This document shows positions 8,085 through 16,842 of a stretch of DNA of 35,262 nt, piece by piece. The translations under genes were made by a program, and so were the position numbers. Source of the DNA: an uncultured Lachnospiraceae bacterium (GTDB taxonomy: Bacteria; Bacillota; Clostridia; Lachnospirales; Lachnospiraceae). Position 1 is the stretch's first letter. Each line of letters opens with the position of its first letter. Where the stretch lies: contig CAKRGM010000026.1 of assembly GCA_934330725.1 (NCBI GenBank), positions 1-35,262 of the forward strand, given 5' to 3'. The notes under the pieces were generated by a model. The model did no database searches. It worked only from the letters and a program-made list of their open reading frames with translations, and had not been told where the DNA came from.

Positions 8085-10022
8085 TTAGTTACCAAACTGC
8101 TTTAAACCTTCTGACACATCATAATTATAATTAGCTTTATTATCAGTAATCAAATCAGAAAACATCTTTGTTCCATCTGTATAGCCCTTAACTGTGGCCA
8201 TATATCCATTATTACCCTTAATTACTGAAACGCCTGGTATATTAAGGTATGAATCATCACACTGTACCTTGCCATCAGCATCTTTATATACATCATCAAA
8301 TCTGACCGGCATGTAAACTGTAACCGGATCAAACGCACTGTCAACAAATGTTATTGTTACAGAATATACCAGGTATACTGTATTATTTTCACTTTTCTTA
8401 GATGATAATACATAAATTCCTTCATATTTGTTTTCAGATTTTGAATATTGTGATTCATCTACACCCAATGTATCAATATAATCTGAGGCCTGTTTTTGTA
8501 ACTTTGAAAGTGAATCATCACTTATTTCATCACACTTTGTTACACTTTCTGTAAGACCGCTTACTGTATACTCTTTTGATGTCTGTGTAATCTTATATCC
8601 TGCCTCGGCTGCCTTCTTATCATCTATTGTTAATGAAACAGTAATTTTATCACCATTGCTTAATCCACTAGATTTATCAGCCTTGAATCTATATGATGAA
8701 AGCACTCCATCACTACCGTTATACGTAAGATTTGCACGACCGTTTGGTGCCTTTCCTTTAAACTCAACTTCAAGTCCTTCAAATGGATCAAGTTCCTTTA
8801 ACTGCTCAAGACCTTCAACTGTAAAAGTCTGTTCCTTTGCTACTACCTTAATTCCAGCTTTTTTAGCTCTTTCCTCATCATATGTAATAGTAACTGTAAC
8901 TGTATCGCCATTCTTAAGATTTTCTTCTGGTGAAACCTTAACCTTTATACTTGAATAGAATGAATATGCAGAAGTACCTGATGAAAGTATATCTGACCAG
9001 TCACTGCTTGATTTTGATGAGCCCTTCGCTTTGGTATATGCTTCGCTTAACTTATCATAATCAATTTCAGCTTTTGCCTTACCAAATGAATCATAACCTG
9101 TAAATGTTACATCAAGACAATCGTTAAGATTTACTTTCTTCTTATTATTATTGTAAATACATACAGCAACAATAGCTGCTATTATAACAACAACTGCTGC
9201 TATTACAGCTCCTACTGCTTTCTTGTTATGTAAAAACTTTTTAAATGCGCTGTCACCTTTTGGTTTCTGCTGTGGCTGCTGTCCATTATACTGGTTCGCA
9301 AAGCCCTGCTGGCCATTGTAACCGGCTGTCTGCTGATTTGCATAATCAGGCTGTGCATTATTGTATCCTGCTGCCTGCTGATTTGTATAGTCAGGCTGTG
9401 CATTGTTATATCCTGCTGCCTGCTGGTTTGTATAGTCAGGCTGTGCATTGTTGTAACCTGCTGCCTGCTGGTTTGTATAATCAGGCTGTGCATTGTTGTA
9501 ACCTGCCGCCTGCTGGTTTGTATAGTCAGGCTGTGCATTGTTGTATCCTGCTGCCTGCTGGTTTGTATAGTCAGGCTGTACATTGTTGTATCCTGCTGCC
9601 TGCTGGTTTGTATAGTCAGGCTGTGCATTGTTGTATCCTGCTGCCTGCTGATTTGTATAGTCAGACTGTACATCACTGCCTGTATCTATATGTGCTCCAG
9701 CCTGTTCCTGTGTATCAGCTGATTCATTCTGTGTTTTCTGTAAGTCAACTGCTTCGCTGCTGTGCTGTGCACTTTCCGGCTGGACATCATTCTGTACTGC
9801 GTCAGCCTGTAACGTATTGTCCTGCACATCATTAACCTGCGACGTATTATCCTGCACTGTATTATCCTGTGCCGTATTTACAGGCTGTGCATCTGAATTA
9901 ATGCCTGTATTCTGATTATTTTGCCCAAACGCATTTGGTTCAACTTCATTTAAAGTGCCACATGCAGGGCAGAACTTAGCACCTTCTGGTATCTGCGTTC
10001 CACATTTGCTGCAAAATGCCAT
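8085..10022 (-). CDS. Zinc-ribbon membrane protein with 15-residue tandem repeats
   Basis: A 645-residue protein of unknown function. Residues 1-25 form a zinc ribbon (CSKCGTQIPEGAKFCPACG, four Cys). Residues 26-115 are Gln/Asn/Asp-rich low complexity. About 119-238 is an array of eight 15-residue units, QPDYTNQQAAGYNNA, followed by a basic stretch. One transmembrane helix lies near 268-290 (AVGAVIAAVVVIIAAIVAVCIY). The C-terminal 350 residues contain at least two related beta-rich modules (VTFTGYDSFGKAKAEID and VEFKGKAPNGRANLTYN), each followed by an NGD-TVTVT-like strand pattern. The zinc ribbon and repeats should be cytoplasmic and the modules extracellular. AAGGAGG precedes the ATG, and a promoter (10113-10141) and terminator (7948-7986) suggest a single-gene unit. 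Zinc-ribbon/transmembrane/ectodomain proteins are common in Clostridia. Confidence 0.9.
   Translation of the reverse strand: MAFCSKCGTQIPEGAKFCPACGTLNEVEPNAFGQNNQNTGINSDAQPVNTAQDNTVQDNTSQVNDVQDNTLQADAVQNDVQPESAQHSSEAVDLQKTQNESADTQEQAGAHIDTGSDVQSDYTNQQAAGYNNAQPDYTNQQAAGYNNVQPDYTNQQAAGYNNAQPDYTNQQAAGYNNAQPDYTNQQAAGYNNAQPDYTNQQAAGYNNAQPDYTNQQAAGYNNAQPDYANQQTAGYNGQQGFANQYNGQQPQQKPKGDSAFKKFLHNKKAVGAVIAAVVVIIAAIVAVCIYNNNKKKVNLNDCLDVTFTGYDSFGKAKAEIDYDKLSEAYTKAKGSSKSSSDWSDILSSGTSAYSFYSSIKVKVSPEENLKNGDTVTVTITYDEERAKKAGIKVVAKEQTFTVEGLEQLKELDPFEGLEVEFKGKAPNGRANLTYNGSDGVLSSYRFKADKSSGLSNGDKITVSLTIDDKKAAEAGYKITQTSKEYTVSGLTESVTKCDEISDDSLSKLQKQASDYIDTLGVDESQYSKSENKYEGIYVLSSKKSENNTVYLVYSVTITFVDSAFDPVTVYMPVRFDDVYKDADGKVQCDDSYLNIPGVSVIKGNNGYMATVKGYTDGTKMFSDLITDNKANYNYDVSEGLKQFGN
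9309..9668 (-). repeat. Eight-copy 45-bp coding minisatellite
   Basis: Eight 45-bp units encode QPDYTNQQAAGYNNA with few changes. The first unit has SDY and the last reads PDYANQQTAGYNGQ, the usual pattern of degenerate edge copies. Nucleotide identity among the central units is very high, so copy number probably varies between strains. The repeats stay open in other frames, which creates long false reading frames on both strands. Confidence 0.95.
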
Positions 10023-10112
10023 TAAAAAATCCTCCTTAAAAAATTCTCTTAGTTAATTATTATATACTTTTGCAAATTTTATAATAAAATTATAAATTTT
10101 ACATTAGCTTTA

Positions 10113-10141
10113 ATTTTACATCCTAAATATAAAATCGTCAA
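10113..10141 (-). promoter_or_regulatory. Candidate promoter of the zinc-ribbon protein gene
   Basis: Minus-strand -35 TTGACG (10136-10141) and -10 TAAAAT (10113-10118), 17 bases apart, about 90 bases before the start at 10022. The rest of 10023-10181 is AT-rich with no other visible feature. Confidence 0.55.
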
Positions 10142-10181
10142 TCTTTTAAATCCAATTTCTACCAATTATCAGATTCACGGT

Positions 10182-10553
10182 TTATTTTGTGTTTTTTCCC
10201 CCTGTAGCTTCCTGTCCGTCTTTACGGTCATTTTCCTGTCTTTCCTGCTTTAATTCCCACTCAAGTATAAATGTCATTAACACTCTTAAAATAAATATGG
10301 AGGCCAGAATTACAAGCTCCGATAAGGATTTGATAAGCACTGTTTTCAGTATCTCTGATGCAAGTTTAAATTCAAGTGCTGTAGCCAGTGACTGTGCAAG
10401 CCCGTATTTTATTTCATGCTGTGCATCATATCCAAATAATGACCTGATATAATAAAAAAATGCTTTAAATCCACCTATACTAAGAATTATTATCCCCATA
10501 ATCTCAAATATGTGAATAAGGTATGGTAAATATGTTTCCAAAAACTCTTCCAT
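10182..10553 (-). CDS. DUF1622 family membrane protein
   Basis: A 123-residue protein with the layout of DUF1622: a first transmembrane helix (about 12-34, HIFEIMGIIILSIGGFKAFFYYI), a conserved amphipathic loop (HEIKYGLAQSLATALEFKLASEILKT) and a second helix (about 80-102). It ends in a charged Lys/Glu tail. The function of the family is unknown. It follows the Dabb-domain gene by 24 bases on the same strand and is probably co-transcribed from the promoter at 10931-10959. No convincing terminator is seen after its stop. Confidence 0.85.
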   Translation of the reverse strand: MEEFLETYLPYLIHIFEIMGIIILSIGGFKAFFYYIRSLFGYDAQHEIKYGLAQSLATALEFKLASEILKTVLIKSLSELVILASIFILRVLMTFILEWELKQERQENDRKDGQEATGGKNTK

Positions 10554-10577
10554 ATCTTTTTCCCCCAGACATCGCTT

Positions 10578-10880
10578 TTATTTTTCAAAGTCCATACACA
10601 TACGTACCTGTGTATATGGTCTTACATATGTGTTGGCAACATATAAATGCTTTTCATGCGTCTGATATACTTTAAGCGCATCAATATTTTCAAACACACT
10701 GTCCAGCATCACATCTGCATTTGATGATGGCAATGGATTTGCGTTAACCTTTATCTTAATGAGTCCGGGTATATTTCCCTGCAGTGCCTCAAGATTTTTC
10801 TTAATATCTGCTGCTGCCTTTTTCTTTTCCTCATCACTCATCGTATCTCTTAGCTTCCATAAAATAATATGATTAATCAT
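10578..10880 (-). CDS. Dabb (stress-responsive A/B barrel) domain protein
   Basis: A 100-residue single-domain protein of the dimeric alpha/beta-barrel (Dabb) superfamily. It opens with the typical MINHIILWKLRD strand, has a helical middle (EEKKKAAADIKKNLEAL) and ends with DSVFENIDALKVYQTHEKHLYV and a final VRMCMDFEK strand. Related proteins include plant stress-induced proteins and small polyketide cyclases; bacterial members mostly lack an assigned function. GAAGG lies about 9 bases before the ATG. It is the first gene of a two-gene unit with DUF1622 and has a near-consensus promoter. Confidence 0.88.
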   Translation of the reverse strand: MINHIILWKLRDTMSDEEKKKAAADIKKNLEALQGNIPGLIKIKVNANPLPSSNADVMLDSVFENIDALKVYQTHEKHLYVANTYVRPYTQVRMCMDFEK

Positions 10881-10930
10881 TCCCAGGTACCTTCTTTCTT
10901 TTTTTATGTGGCTTTTACACCCATAATTAC

Positions 10931-10959
10931 ATTATGAATTACCAGCCTGTTTTTGTCCA
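10931..10959 (-). promoter_or_regulatory. Candidate promoter of the Dabb-DUF1622 pair
   Basis: Minus-strand -35 TGGACA (10954-10959) and -10 CATAAT (10931-10936), spacer 17, each one mismatch from consensus. It lies just downstream of the terminator at 10972-11018. Confidence 0.6.
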
Positions 10960-10971
10960 TCTGTTTTTATT

Positions 10972-11018
10972 AAAATGAGCACTGCCTAAGATATTATTCT
11001 TAAAGCAGTGCCCATTTT
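10972..11018 (-). terminator. Rho-independent terminator of the Cna-like surface protein gene
   Basis: The minus-strand arms AAAATGGGCACTGC and GCAGTGCTCATTTT form 14 pairs, one of them G-U, with a further inner TAAGA/TCTTA helix. The 3' arm ends in a T-rich run. On the plus strand the G-U becomes an A-C mismatch, which fits use on the minus strand. Confidence 0.85.
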
Positions 11019-11054
11019 CAGAAACTAATCTTTTTTATCCTCTGATTAATTTTC

Positions 11055-14000
11055 TTATTTATTGTCTTCTTTATTCTCTCTGTCTTTATTAAATTTTTTA
11101 TTTTTTACAATGCCTGCCGCTGCTATGGCAATTATCAGACATACAGATACAATACATACAACTGCCCATTTATTAATATTGCTCTTGTCGCTTGTGCTTA
11201 CATTTTGGTCAGTGCTGTGTGCATCCTCTTCATTGCTTATAACAGTATTCTGACCGCTGCCAGTATCCTGTGTATTCTGTCCATTATCCGGTATATTTCC
11301 ATTGTGCCCGCTATTCTGCCTGTCCTGATTATCATCAGATAGTCCTGCGAGTGTATTCTCATAAGTAAGCACGGCTCCATTACCAAATTCTTTAATGGCA
11401 ATGTCCTCAGGTAATGTAATTCCGTCTGATCCGGTTATTACAAAATAATATGGTTCTGTACGGATTTTAAAGCCATTTGGTGCTTTGGTCTCTACAAGAC
11501 TGTATATCTGATCATAAAGCAGATTACCTACAGATGCCTTTCCATTCTCATCAACAGGAATATCCTGATTTACGACTTCATCCGTAACCATCTTTCCTGT
11601 CTTTGAATCATAATGACACTTTTCCAGTTTAAATGAACAGCCTGACAATGAAGCAAGATTTCCATTTTCATTCCAGTATTTTAATATATTAATACGTCCA
11701 AATTCTGCATCTCCCCATACATGCGGAGTAATTGCCACACATGTAAAGCTTTTTGCCGACTTTGTTACTTCTTCTTTGAATCCTTCAAGACTTATCCTGT
11801 TATAAGAATTCTTTTCTGTCAGTGTTGCGTTTTTTGAAGTATCTATTGAAACATACAGATTTACCCGCGCACGGTATTTTATTCTTAAGTATGTTCCATC
11901 CGGTAAATTAAATGTCAGTGAGTTCTTATCAGAATCAAGAGTATATGAATACTCCGAACCTCTTTTAAGTTCAACCCAGTTCCAATTATCATATTTTTCT
12001 ACTTTTATAGAATCCAAATCATATGAAAGTGCTTCACCAAGTTCGTCACGTGCAACAAGCGTACCATTTGATAAATCCACTGAATCAGGATTTACTCTTA
12101 TCTCATATTCTGCATATGGAGCTGTATCTTTTGAATATACAGCATTTTTAGATATAACCCTTTGTGGCTTTAATATTGTTGTTGTAGTGCTTTCTCCGAT
12201 AATATTATCATCAACAGAACCTCTTACATAATTCTCAAAGGTTTTTTCCTGTCCTGCAAGCACAAAATCCTTCTCATTTTTCACGCCTAATGTATAATAA
12301 ACATCAACTGAAAGATTACTAATATCTTCTGAAAGCATATCATCTGTTATCTTAACAGTAAATACAAGGCTTCCGCCATTATTATCTGTTGTGACATTCA
12401 CATCTTTTATCTTGTCACTTCCATTATATGCCACTGCACTTACAGAGCCGTCAATCAGCTTCATTCCATCAGGCAGGGTATCTGTAAATACCAGTTTCTG
12501 TCCGCTATGAAGATTTTCAACCTTTGACAGATCAGCTTTAACTGTATATCTTATCTGATTCTTTAAAGGAACCCTTTCATATTTTTTAGTAACTGCTTCA
12601 CTCTTTCTAAAGAAAGCACCTGCATCACTTGTCTTTATCCTGCCATCCTGTGAATACTGGATATCTACACGATTACGGTAATTCCTTCCATCAATGGACT
12701 TATCCTCATCTTCAATATGTGACTTATAATATATATTTATACACTTTCCACTCTGTGATGCTATATATGTATCATCAAATTTTAACTGTCCATCAGAATA
12801 TGAATTAATAATTCCATTTTCTTCAATAAGGTGTCCATTATCATCTGCAACCTGTACTTTTTTACCACTTTCATCTTCAATATATACACTTCCGGTTAGC
12901 TTATGTGTTCCCTCAGAAGAATCCCACTTTGGAGTTGTATCAGTAACAATAAGGTCCTTTATTTTTTCAGGTACGGGATTAAGTGTGATTTTCCATGATA
13001 TATCATGCTTATCATAATCATATCCGACGGCCTTTTTTGACACCCAGTTTCTGGCATCAACAAAAACAGTTCCTGTCCCTGATATATTTGTTATATTTCC
13101 ATCCCAGTTAAACGAAATCTTAACATTATTTGTAAGATTTGCGGACTTTTGTGAGTTAAGATATGAATCCTTTATCTTCATCTCGTATGTGTATGTATAT
13201 TCGCCAGTCTCGCTGTTATAAATGAACTTTGACGGATCGAAATTACCATTGAATTCACCATCATTCCAGTCTCCGCTTACCTCGTCTAATATACTAGCAT
13301 TATAATCGCTTAATGAACTTTTTTCAGGATCATTATAGCTGTTAAGCTTAACCTTTATAGTCCATTTAACTATTCCGGTATCTCTATCCTTCCATTCAGC
13401 TTTTTTTTCAACTACAGGCTTTTCGTAATCAATCCTTGCCGTTGCCTCATGAGAATCTTTAATTCCCTTATTATCAGTATAGCCTGCTATAACCTTGTTT
13501 GTATATGACCTGGATGGATTGTCAGTAGCTATATCCTTGTCCACCTTCATTGTATAACTTATAACAAGCTTATCATTTTTATTAAATTTGACACCTGAAA
13601 GTGCTGAATTCAAAGATTCCAGGCTATTATACACTCCACCTTGTACAATTCCGGTAACAGTACTTTCTTTTACTGTTATTTCACTTATGTCTGACAAACC
13701 ATTGTCAGATTTATCTTCAAGACTTACACCTGTAACTTCTCCATTCTTAGCTGTAAGTTCAACATCATATGCCTGTCTTAATTCATTGCCTGTTCTTTGC
13801 ACTGAACCTGATGCAGTTTTCTTTATAGTAAGCTCACTGTCTTTTATAGCTGCATCATATATTACGTTATATTCAAGATCGCCTATGCCAATAGGTATTG
13901 TTCTTCCATTATCTTCTTCTTTAAGTCCTGTTTTTACAATACCAACAATATTGGCTCCGCCTTTTTTCTCACTTCCATTGCCTACATAATCATCATTTAA

Positions 14001-14360
14001 AATGATATACATTTTTCCACCACTGATGTAAAACTTTCCAATGGTTTCGTCATCTGAGTTAAGGACATCTTTCTTCTGCACATCCTCAATCTCAATCTTC
14101 TTAGTCATTGCGGCAAGATCTATTACAAACGTATTTGTCTTACTATCAGTATTGCCAATAGACCAGTTAAATGTAATAGCTAACCTGTCATCATCCTTAA
14201 CCGTAGTGCCTTCTTCCAGTTCACTGTCATTAAGCTTAATGCAAAAATCACTTACATTAATCCTGCCGGTATTATCTGCATTTACCTTATACACAGGAAA
14301 TGCTGCCAATAATAATACCACCGCCATAAACACAGCACCAAATACTCTTTTTCTTTTCAT
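11055..14360 (-). CDS. Large secreted Cna/SpaA-type surface protein with C-terminal membrane anchor
   Basis: A 1101-residue surface protein. It has a signal peptide (MKRKRVFGAVFMAVVLLLAAFPVYKVNAD), then several collagen-binding/isopeptide-type beta domains with recurring VEKKAEWKDRDTGIVKWTI, NWVSKKAVGYDYDKHDISWKI and RVISKNAVYSKDTAPYAEYEI starts, the pattern of Cna-type adhesin domains that form Lys-Asn isopeptide bonds. A SpaA/prealbumin-like domain follows near 920-1015 (GRINILKYW...LVETKAPNGFKI). A Gln/Asn/Asp-rich stretch leads to a transmembrane helix and basic tail. No LPXTG-like sorting motif precedes the helix, so it is probably membrane-anchored rather than sortase-linked. The ATG at 14360 has GGAGG 8 bases upstream; a GTG five codons earlier overlaps that site and is rejected. 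It has its own promoter and terminator. Confidence 0.88.
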   Translation of the reverse strand: MKRKRVFGAVFMAVVLLLAAFPVYKVNADNTGRINVSDFCIKLNDSELEEGTTVKDDDRLAITFNWSIGNTDSKTNTFVIDLAAMTKKIEIEDVQKKDVLNSDDETIGKFYISGGKMYIILNDDYVGNGSEKKGGANIVGIVKTGLKEEDNGRTIPIGIGDLEYNVIYDAAIKDSELTIKKTASGSVQRTGNELRQAYDVELTAKNGEVTGVSLEDKSDNGLSDISEITVKESTVTGIVQGGVYNSLESLNSALSGVKFNKNDKLVISYTMKVDKDIATDNPSRSYTNKVIAGYTDNKGIKDSHEATARIDYEKPVVEKKAEWKDRDTGIVKWTIKVKLNSYNDPEKSSLSDYNASILDEVSGDWNDGEFNGNFDPSKFIYNSETGEYTYTYEMKIKDSYLNSQKSANLTNNVKISFNWDGNITNISGTGTVFVDARNWVSKKAVGYDYDKHDISWKITLNPVPEKIKDLIVTDTTPKWDSSEGTHKLTGSVYIEDESGKKVQVADDNGHLIEENGIINSYSDGQLKFDDTYIASQSGKCINIYYKSHIEDEDKSIDGRNYRNRVDIQYSQDGRIKTSDAGAFFRKSEAVTKKYERVPLKNQIRYTVKADLSKVENLHSGQKLVFTDTLPDGMKLIDGSVSAVAYNGSDKIKDVNVTTDNNGGSLVFTVKITDDMLSEDISNLSVDVYYTLGVKNEKDFVLAGQEKTFENYVRGSVDDNIIGESTTTTILKPQRVISKNAVYSKDTAPYAEYEIRVNPDSVDLSNGTLVARDELGEALSYDLDSIKVEKYDNWNWVELKRGSEYSYTLDSDKNSLTFNLPDGTYLRIKYRARVNLYVSIDTSKNATLTEKNSYNRISLEGFKEEVTKSAKSFTCVAITPHVWGDAEFGRINILKYWNENGNLASLSGCSFKLEKCHYDSKTGKMVTDEVVNQDIPVDENGKASVGNLLYDQIYSLVETKAPNGFKIRTEPYYFVITGSDGITLPEDIAIKEFGNGAVLTYENTLAGLSDDNQDRQNSGHNGNIPDNGQNTQDTGSGQNTVISNEEDAHSTDQNVSTSDKSNINKWAVVCIVSVCLIIAIAAAGIVKNKKFNKDRENKEDNK

Positions 14361-14514
14361 TATGCAAACCTCCACCTTGAAGCATTTTATTGTGGAACTT
14401 TTTGAAAATTTAATATTCCAGTCCTCTTTTTATAGTACATTATAAATACTAAAGGTTTTTCTCCTTCAGCAGTGCTTATCAAATGCTTCATTTTTCTATA
14501 TAAACACGTTCACA

Positions 14515-14543
14515 ATTATACAATGTGAGCCTGCAAAATGCAA
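14515..14543 (-). promoter_or_regulatory. Candidate promoter of the Cna-like gene
   Basis: Minus-strand perfect -10 TATAAT (14515-14520) with a weak -35 TTGCAT (14538-14543), spacer 17. It implies a leader of about 145 nt. No riboswitch class was recognised in that leader. Confidence 0.5.
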
Positions 14544-14551
14544 ACAGGATA

Positions 14552-14932
14552 TCACTTTTCAACACGTATTTTAAATATTCCTTTAAAATCTGTATATTGT
14601 GCAGTAACAGTATATTCACCATCTCCTGAAAGCGTTACATGTTTAAGTGTGGAATCGTCTCCTGAAATGGTCTCTACTGTGTTGTTATCCTTATCTGTAA
14701 GAACAATATTAACTGTTCCTTCGCTAAAATCAGGAGAATAGTACATTTTTATCTCCATTCCCTGCTTACCTGTAAATGTAAACTGACTGTTTCCTGTCTG
14801 TGTTTCATTTGTGCTCTTTCTTATTACACCCAGTGATTTAAATGCATTTTTGTACACAAATACTGCCAGAAGAAATGCAACTATAATGATAATTATAATT
14901 TTAGTATTTCTTTTCATTGGTTTCTTTTTCAT
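14552..14932 (-). CDS. Small membrane-anchored hypothetical protein
   Basis: A 126-residue protein of unknown function. A basic N-terminus (MKKKPMKRNTK) is followed by one strong hydrophobic helix (IIIIIIVAFLLAVFVY, about 12-28), then a Ser/Thr-rich linker and a beta-rich domain of about 80 residues ending in GEYTVTAQYTDFKGIFKIRVEK, like a small Ig-type sandwich exposed outside. Its ATG overlaps the stop of the GH2 gene by four bases (ATGA), so the two are translationally coupled. It may assist or accompany the glycosidase at the membrane, but this is context only. No homologue is recognised. Confidence 0.8.
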   Translation of the reverse strand: MKKKPMKRNTKIIIIIIVAFLLAVFVYKNAFKSLGVIRKSTNETQTGNSQFTFTGKQGMEIKMYYSPDFSEGTVNIVLTDKDNNTVETISGDDSTLKHVTLSGDGEYTVTAQYTDFKGIFKIRVEK

Positions 14933-16842
14933 TGTTCAGACTGCCTTTCTGTTATTTTTAATCTGCTGCCCAAATTAAGCATAGTCTCCTTATCCACTTT
15001 ACATATCTTACGGTCATAAGTATATATGCCATTTGTTTCATCCTCAACATCACTCAGCTGTGTGTATATACTTCCACAAAGTCCGTCAGGTATAGCAGGT
15101 ATTATCATTTCATCGTACATTGTTTTTATTTTCTGTGTCAGATCATCAAGGCTTTTGCAGTCACCATATCCGTACTTTCTAAACCTGCTGTAGCAGTGTT
15201 TCTTTACTGCATATGAATATCCGCCACATTCAGAAACAATCATAGGCTTTCTGGACCTTGCAAGCTGAATATTATTATAGTACACATGCACGCTCTCCAC
15301 GTCACTGCCACTCTGGGTAAACCACCCTGACGTATAATCCATTATCCTTGTTCCATCAAATTCCCGTAAATGTTTTCCGAGCTCGTCGCTGTTAAACTGC
15401 CCCCAGCCCTCATTAAACAATGTGTAGCCTATGATACTTGGATGGTTATACAAATGATTTATCGTATCTTCACAATGCTTTATAAAGAATTTTTTTCTTG
15501 ATGTATTGTTAAATTTCTTTATATCTTTACGCCTCTTGCTTACAAAATTAGGAAGTACGGTATCCCTTATAAATGAATATCTTCCACTGTTAACCATATC
15601 CTGTATAACAAGAATTCCAAGCCTGTCACATGCGTAATAAAATTCTTCAGATTCAATCTTTATATGTTTTCTTAAAGTATTAAAACCCAGACTTTTCATA
15701 CGGAGTATGTCTTTTTCATATCCTCCTGAATTTGCCGGCAGGAATAACCCGTCACTAAAATATCCCTGGTCAAGCACCCCATGTAAAAATACCGGTTTAC
15801 CATTAAGACATATCCTTTTTATGCCATCCACAAGACGTATATCAACTGTTCTTAATGCAAAATATGATTTAATTCTGTCTGTTACTTTTCCATCTTTTCT
15901 CAAAAGGACTTTGAAGTCATAAAGCCATGGATCATCCGGTGTCCAGTGTCTTGCATAATACCAGCTTCCATCCTGTTTTTTTATATTTGCCATGTCAATG
16001 ATAAACTGACCTGATTCACTTGAAAGTCTGTACTTAAATCCTTCCAGATTAATTTCCATATCATATGATATACTGCATTTTTCATCTGAGTCCGGTAAGA
16101 TTTCCGGATTTTTCATGATCTGTATTTCCACTTTGTCATCTGCGTATGGCGTAATCTTTATATCAGTTATATAATCGCTTCCTGTCTGTTCAAGCCATAC
16201 ACTCTGCCAGATTCCACTTACTGGCGTATACCACATACCGCCTCTGTTTTTACATTGTTTACCATAAGGGTATTTACTCGACAATGTGTCCTTTACCTTT
16301 ACAATAAGCTGATTCTCTCCTGATTTAAGTTCCTTTGTAATATCCGCTTCAAATGGCAGATAGCCGCCTTCATGATGACATATAAAGTTATCATTAAGAT
16401 ATACATCCGCTACCTGATCTACAGCACCAAAATGAAGGATAACGTGCTTCTTTTCATCGGCACTGCCATCCTTCGTTAAAATGTCTTTTTTTCTTTCAAA
16501 TCTGTTTGTAAACTTCTTTTCATACACAAGAACAGAACCCACACGTCCTTTATATCCTGAAAGCACTGCCTGTGGCGGAAATGGTACAAGGATATCTTTT
16601 CCATTCAGTTTCCATTTTCCATTAAGGCTTATATATGAGCTTCTCTTAAGCTGCGGCCTCGGATATTCTCTCCAGTCATCAGGTTCAAGATCTGATTCAA
16701 GGTCATAATGTGCATTTTTATATTTTTTATGTGCCGCCTTAAATGCTGCAAGTCCAAGAATTGCAAGTGTTACGCTGCCACACCTTTTTATTACTTTAGA
16801 TATTCTGTCATTATTTTTAACAAACCTGTGTCTTTTTTGCAT
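14929..16842 (-). CDS. Glycoside hydrolase family 2 enzyme (beta-galactosidase/glucuronidase type)
   Basis: A 637-residue retaining glycosidase. After a basic N-terminus there is a weak hydrophobic stretch (SVTLAILGLAAFKAA, about 22-36) that could be a signal anchor. Then come the GH2 sugar-binding jelly roll (WREYPRPQLKRSSYISLNGKWKL..., GAVDQVADVYLNDNFICHHEGGYLPF), the immunoglobulin-like domain, and the TIM barrel. The acid/base is in FNEGWGQF (about residue 475) and the nucleophile in VSECGGYSY (about 536). Substrate could be a beta-galactoside, glucuronide or similar; it cannot be fixed. Length is short relative to LacZ and near the small GH2 enzymes. The ATG at 16842 has GGAG 7 bases upstream; an ATG at 16854 overlaps that site. 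The upstream leader is an unusual repeated element. Confidence 0.88.
   Translation of the reverse strand: MQKRHRFVKNNDRISKVIKRCGSVTLAILGLAAFKAAHKKYKNAHYDLESDLEPDDWREYPRPQLKRSSYISLNGKWKLNGKDILVPFPPQAVLSGYKGRVGSVLVYEKKFTNRFERKKDILTKDGSADEKKHVILHFGAVDQVADVYLNDNFICHHEGGYLPFEADITKELKSGENQLIVKVKDTLSSKYPYGKQCKNRGGMWYTPVSGIWQSVWLEQTGSDYITDIKITPYADDKVEIQIMKNPEILPDSDEKCSISYDMEINLEGFKYRLSSESGQFIIDMANIKKQDGSWYYARHWTPDDPWLYDFKVLLRKDGKVTDRIKSYFALRTVDIRLVDGIKRICLNGKPVFLHGVLDQGYFSDGLFLPANSGGYEKDILRMKSLGFNTLRKHIKIESEEFYYACDRLGILVIQDMVNSGRYSFIRDTVLPNFVSKRRKDIKKFNNTSRKKFFIKHCEDTINHLYNHPSIIGYTLFNEGWGQFNSDELGKHLREFDGTRIMDYTSGWFTQSGSDVESVHVYYNNIQLARSRKPMIVSECGGYSYAVKKHCYSRFRKYGYGDCKSLDDLTQKIKTMYDEMIIPAIPDGLCGSIYTQLSDVEDETNGIYTYDRKICKVDKETMLNLGSRLKITERQSEQ

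Noticed and set aside
9212..9835. Long open frames on both strands across the 45-bp repeats
   Set aside because: A repeat unit divisible by three stays open in several frames. The products are low-complexity His/Ser/Gln-rich strings without ribosome binding sites, and the minus-strand zinc-ribbon gene explains the region.
14376..14514. Riboswitch in the leader of the Cna-like gene
   Set aside because: The leader is long (about 145 nt), but no cyclic-di-GMP or other known aptamer signature could be matched.
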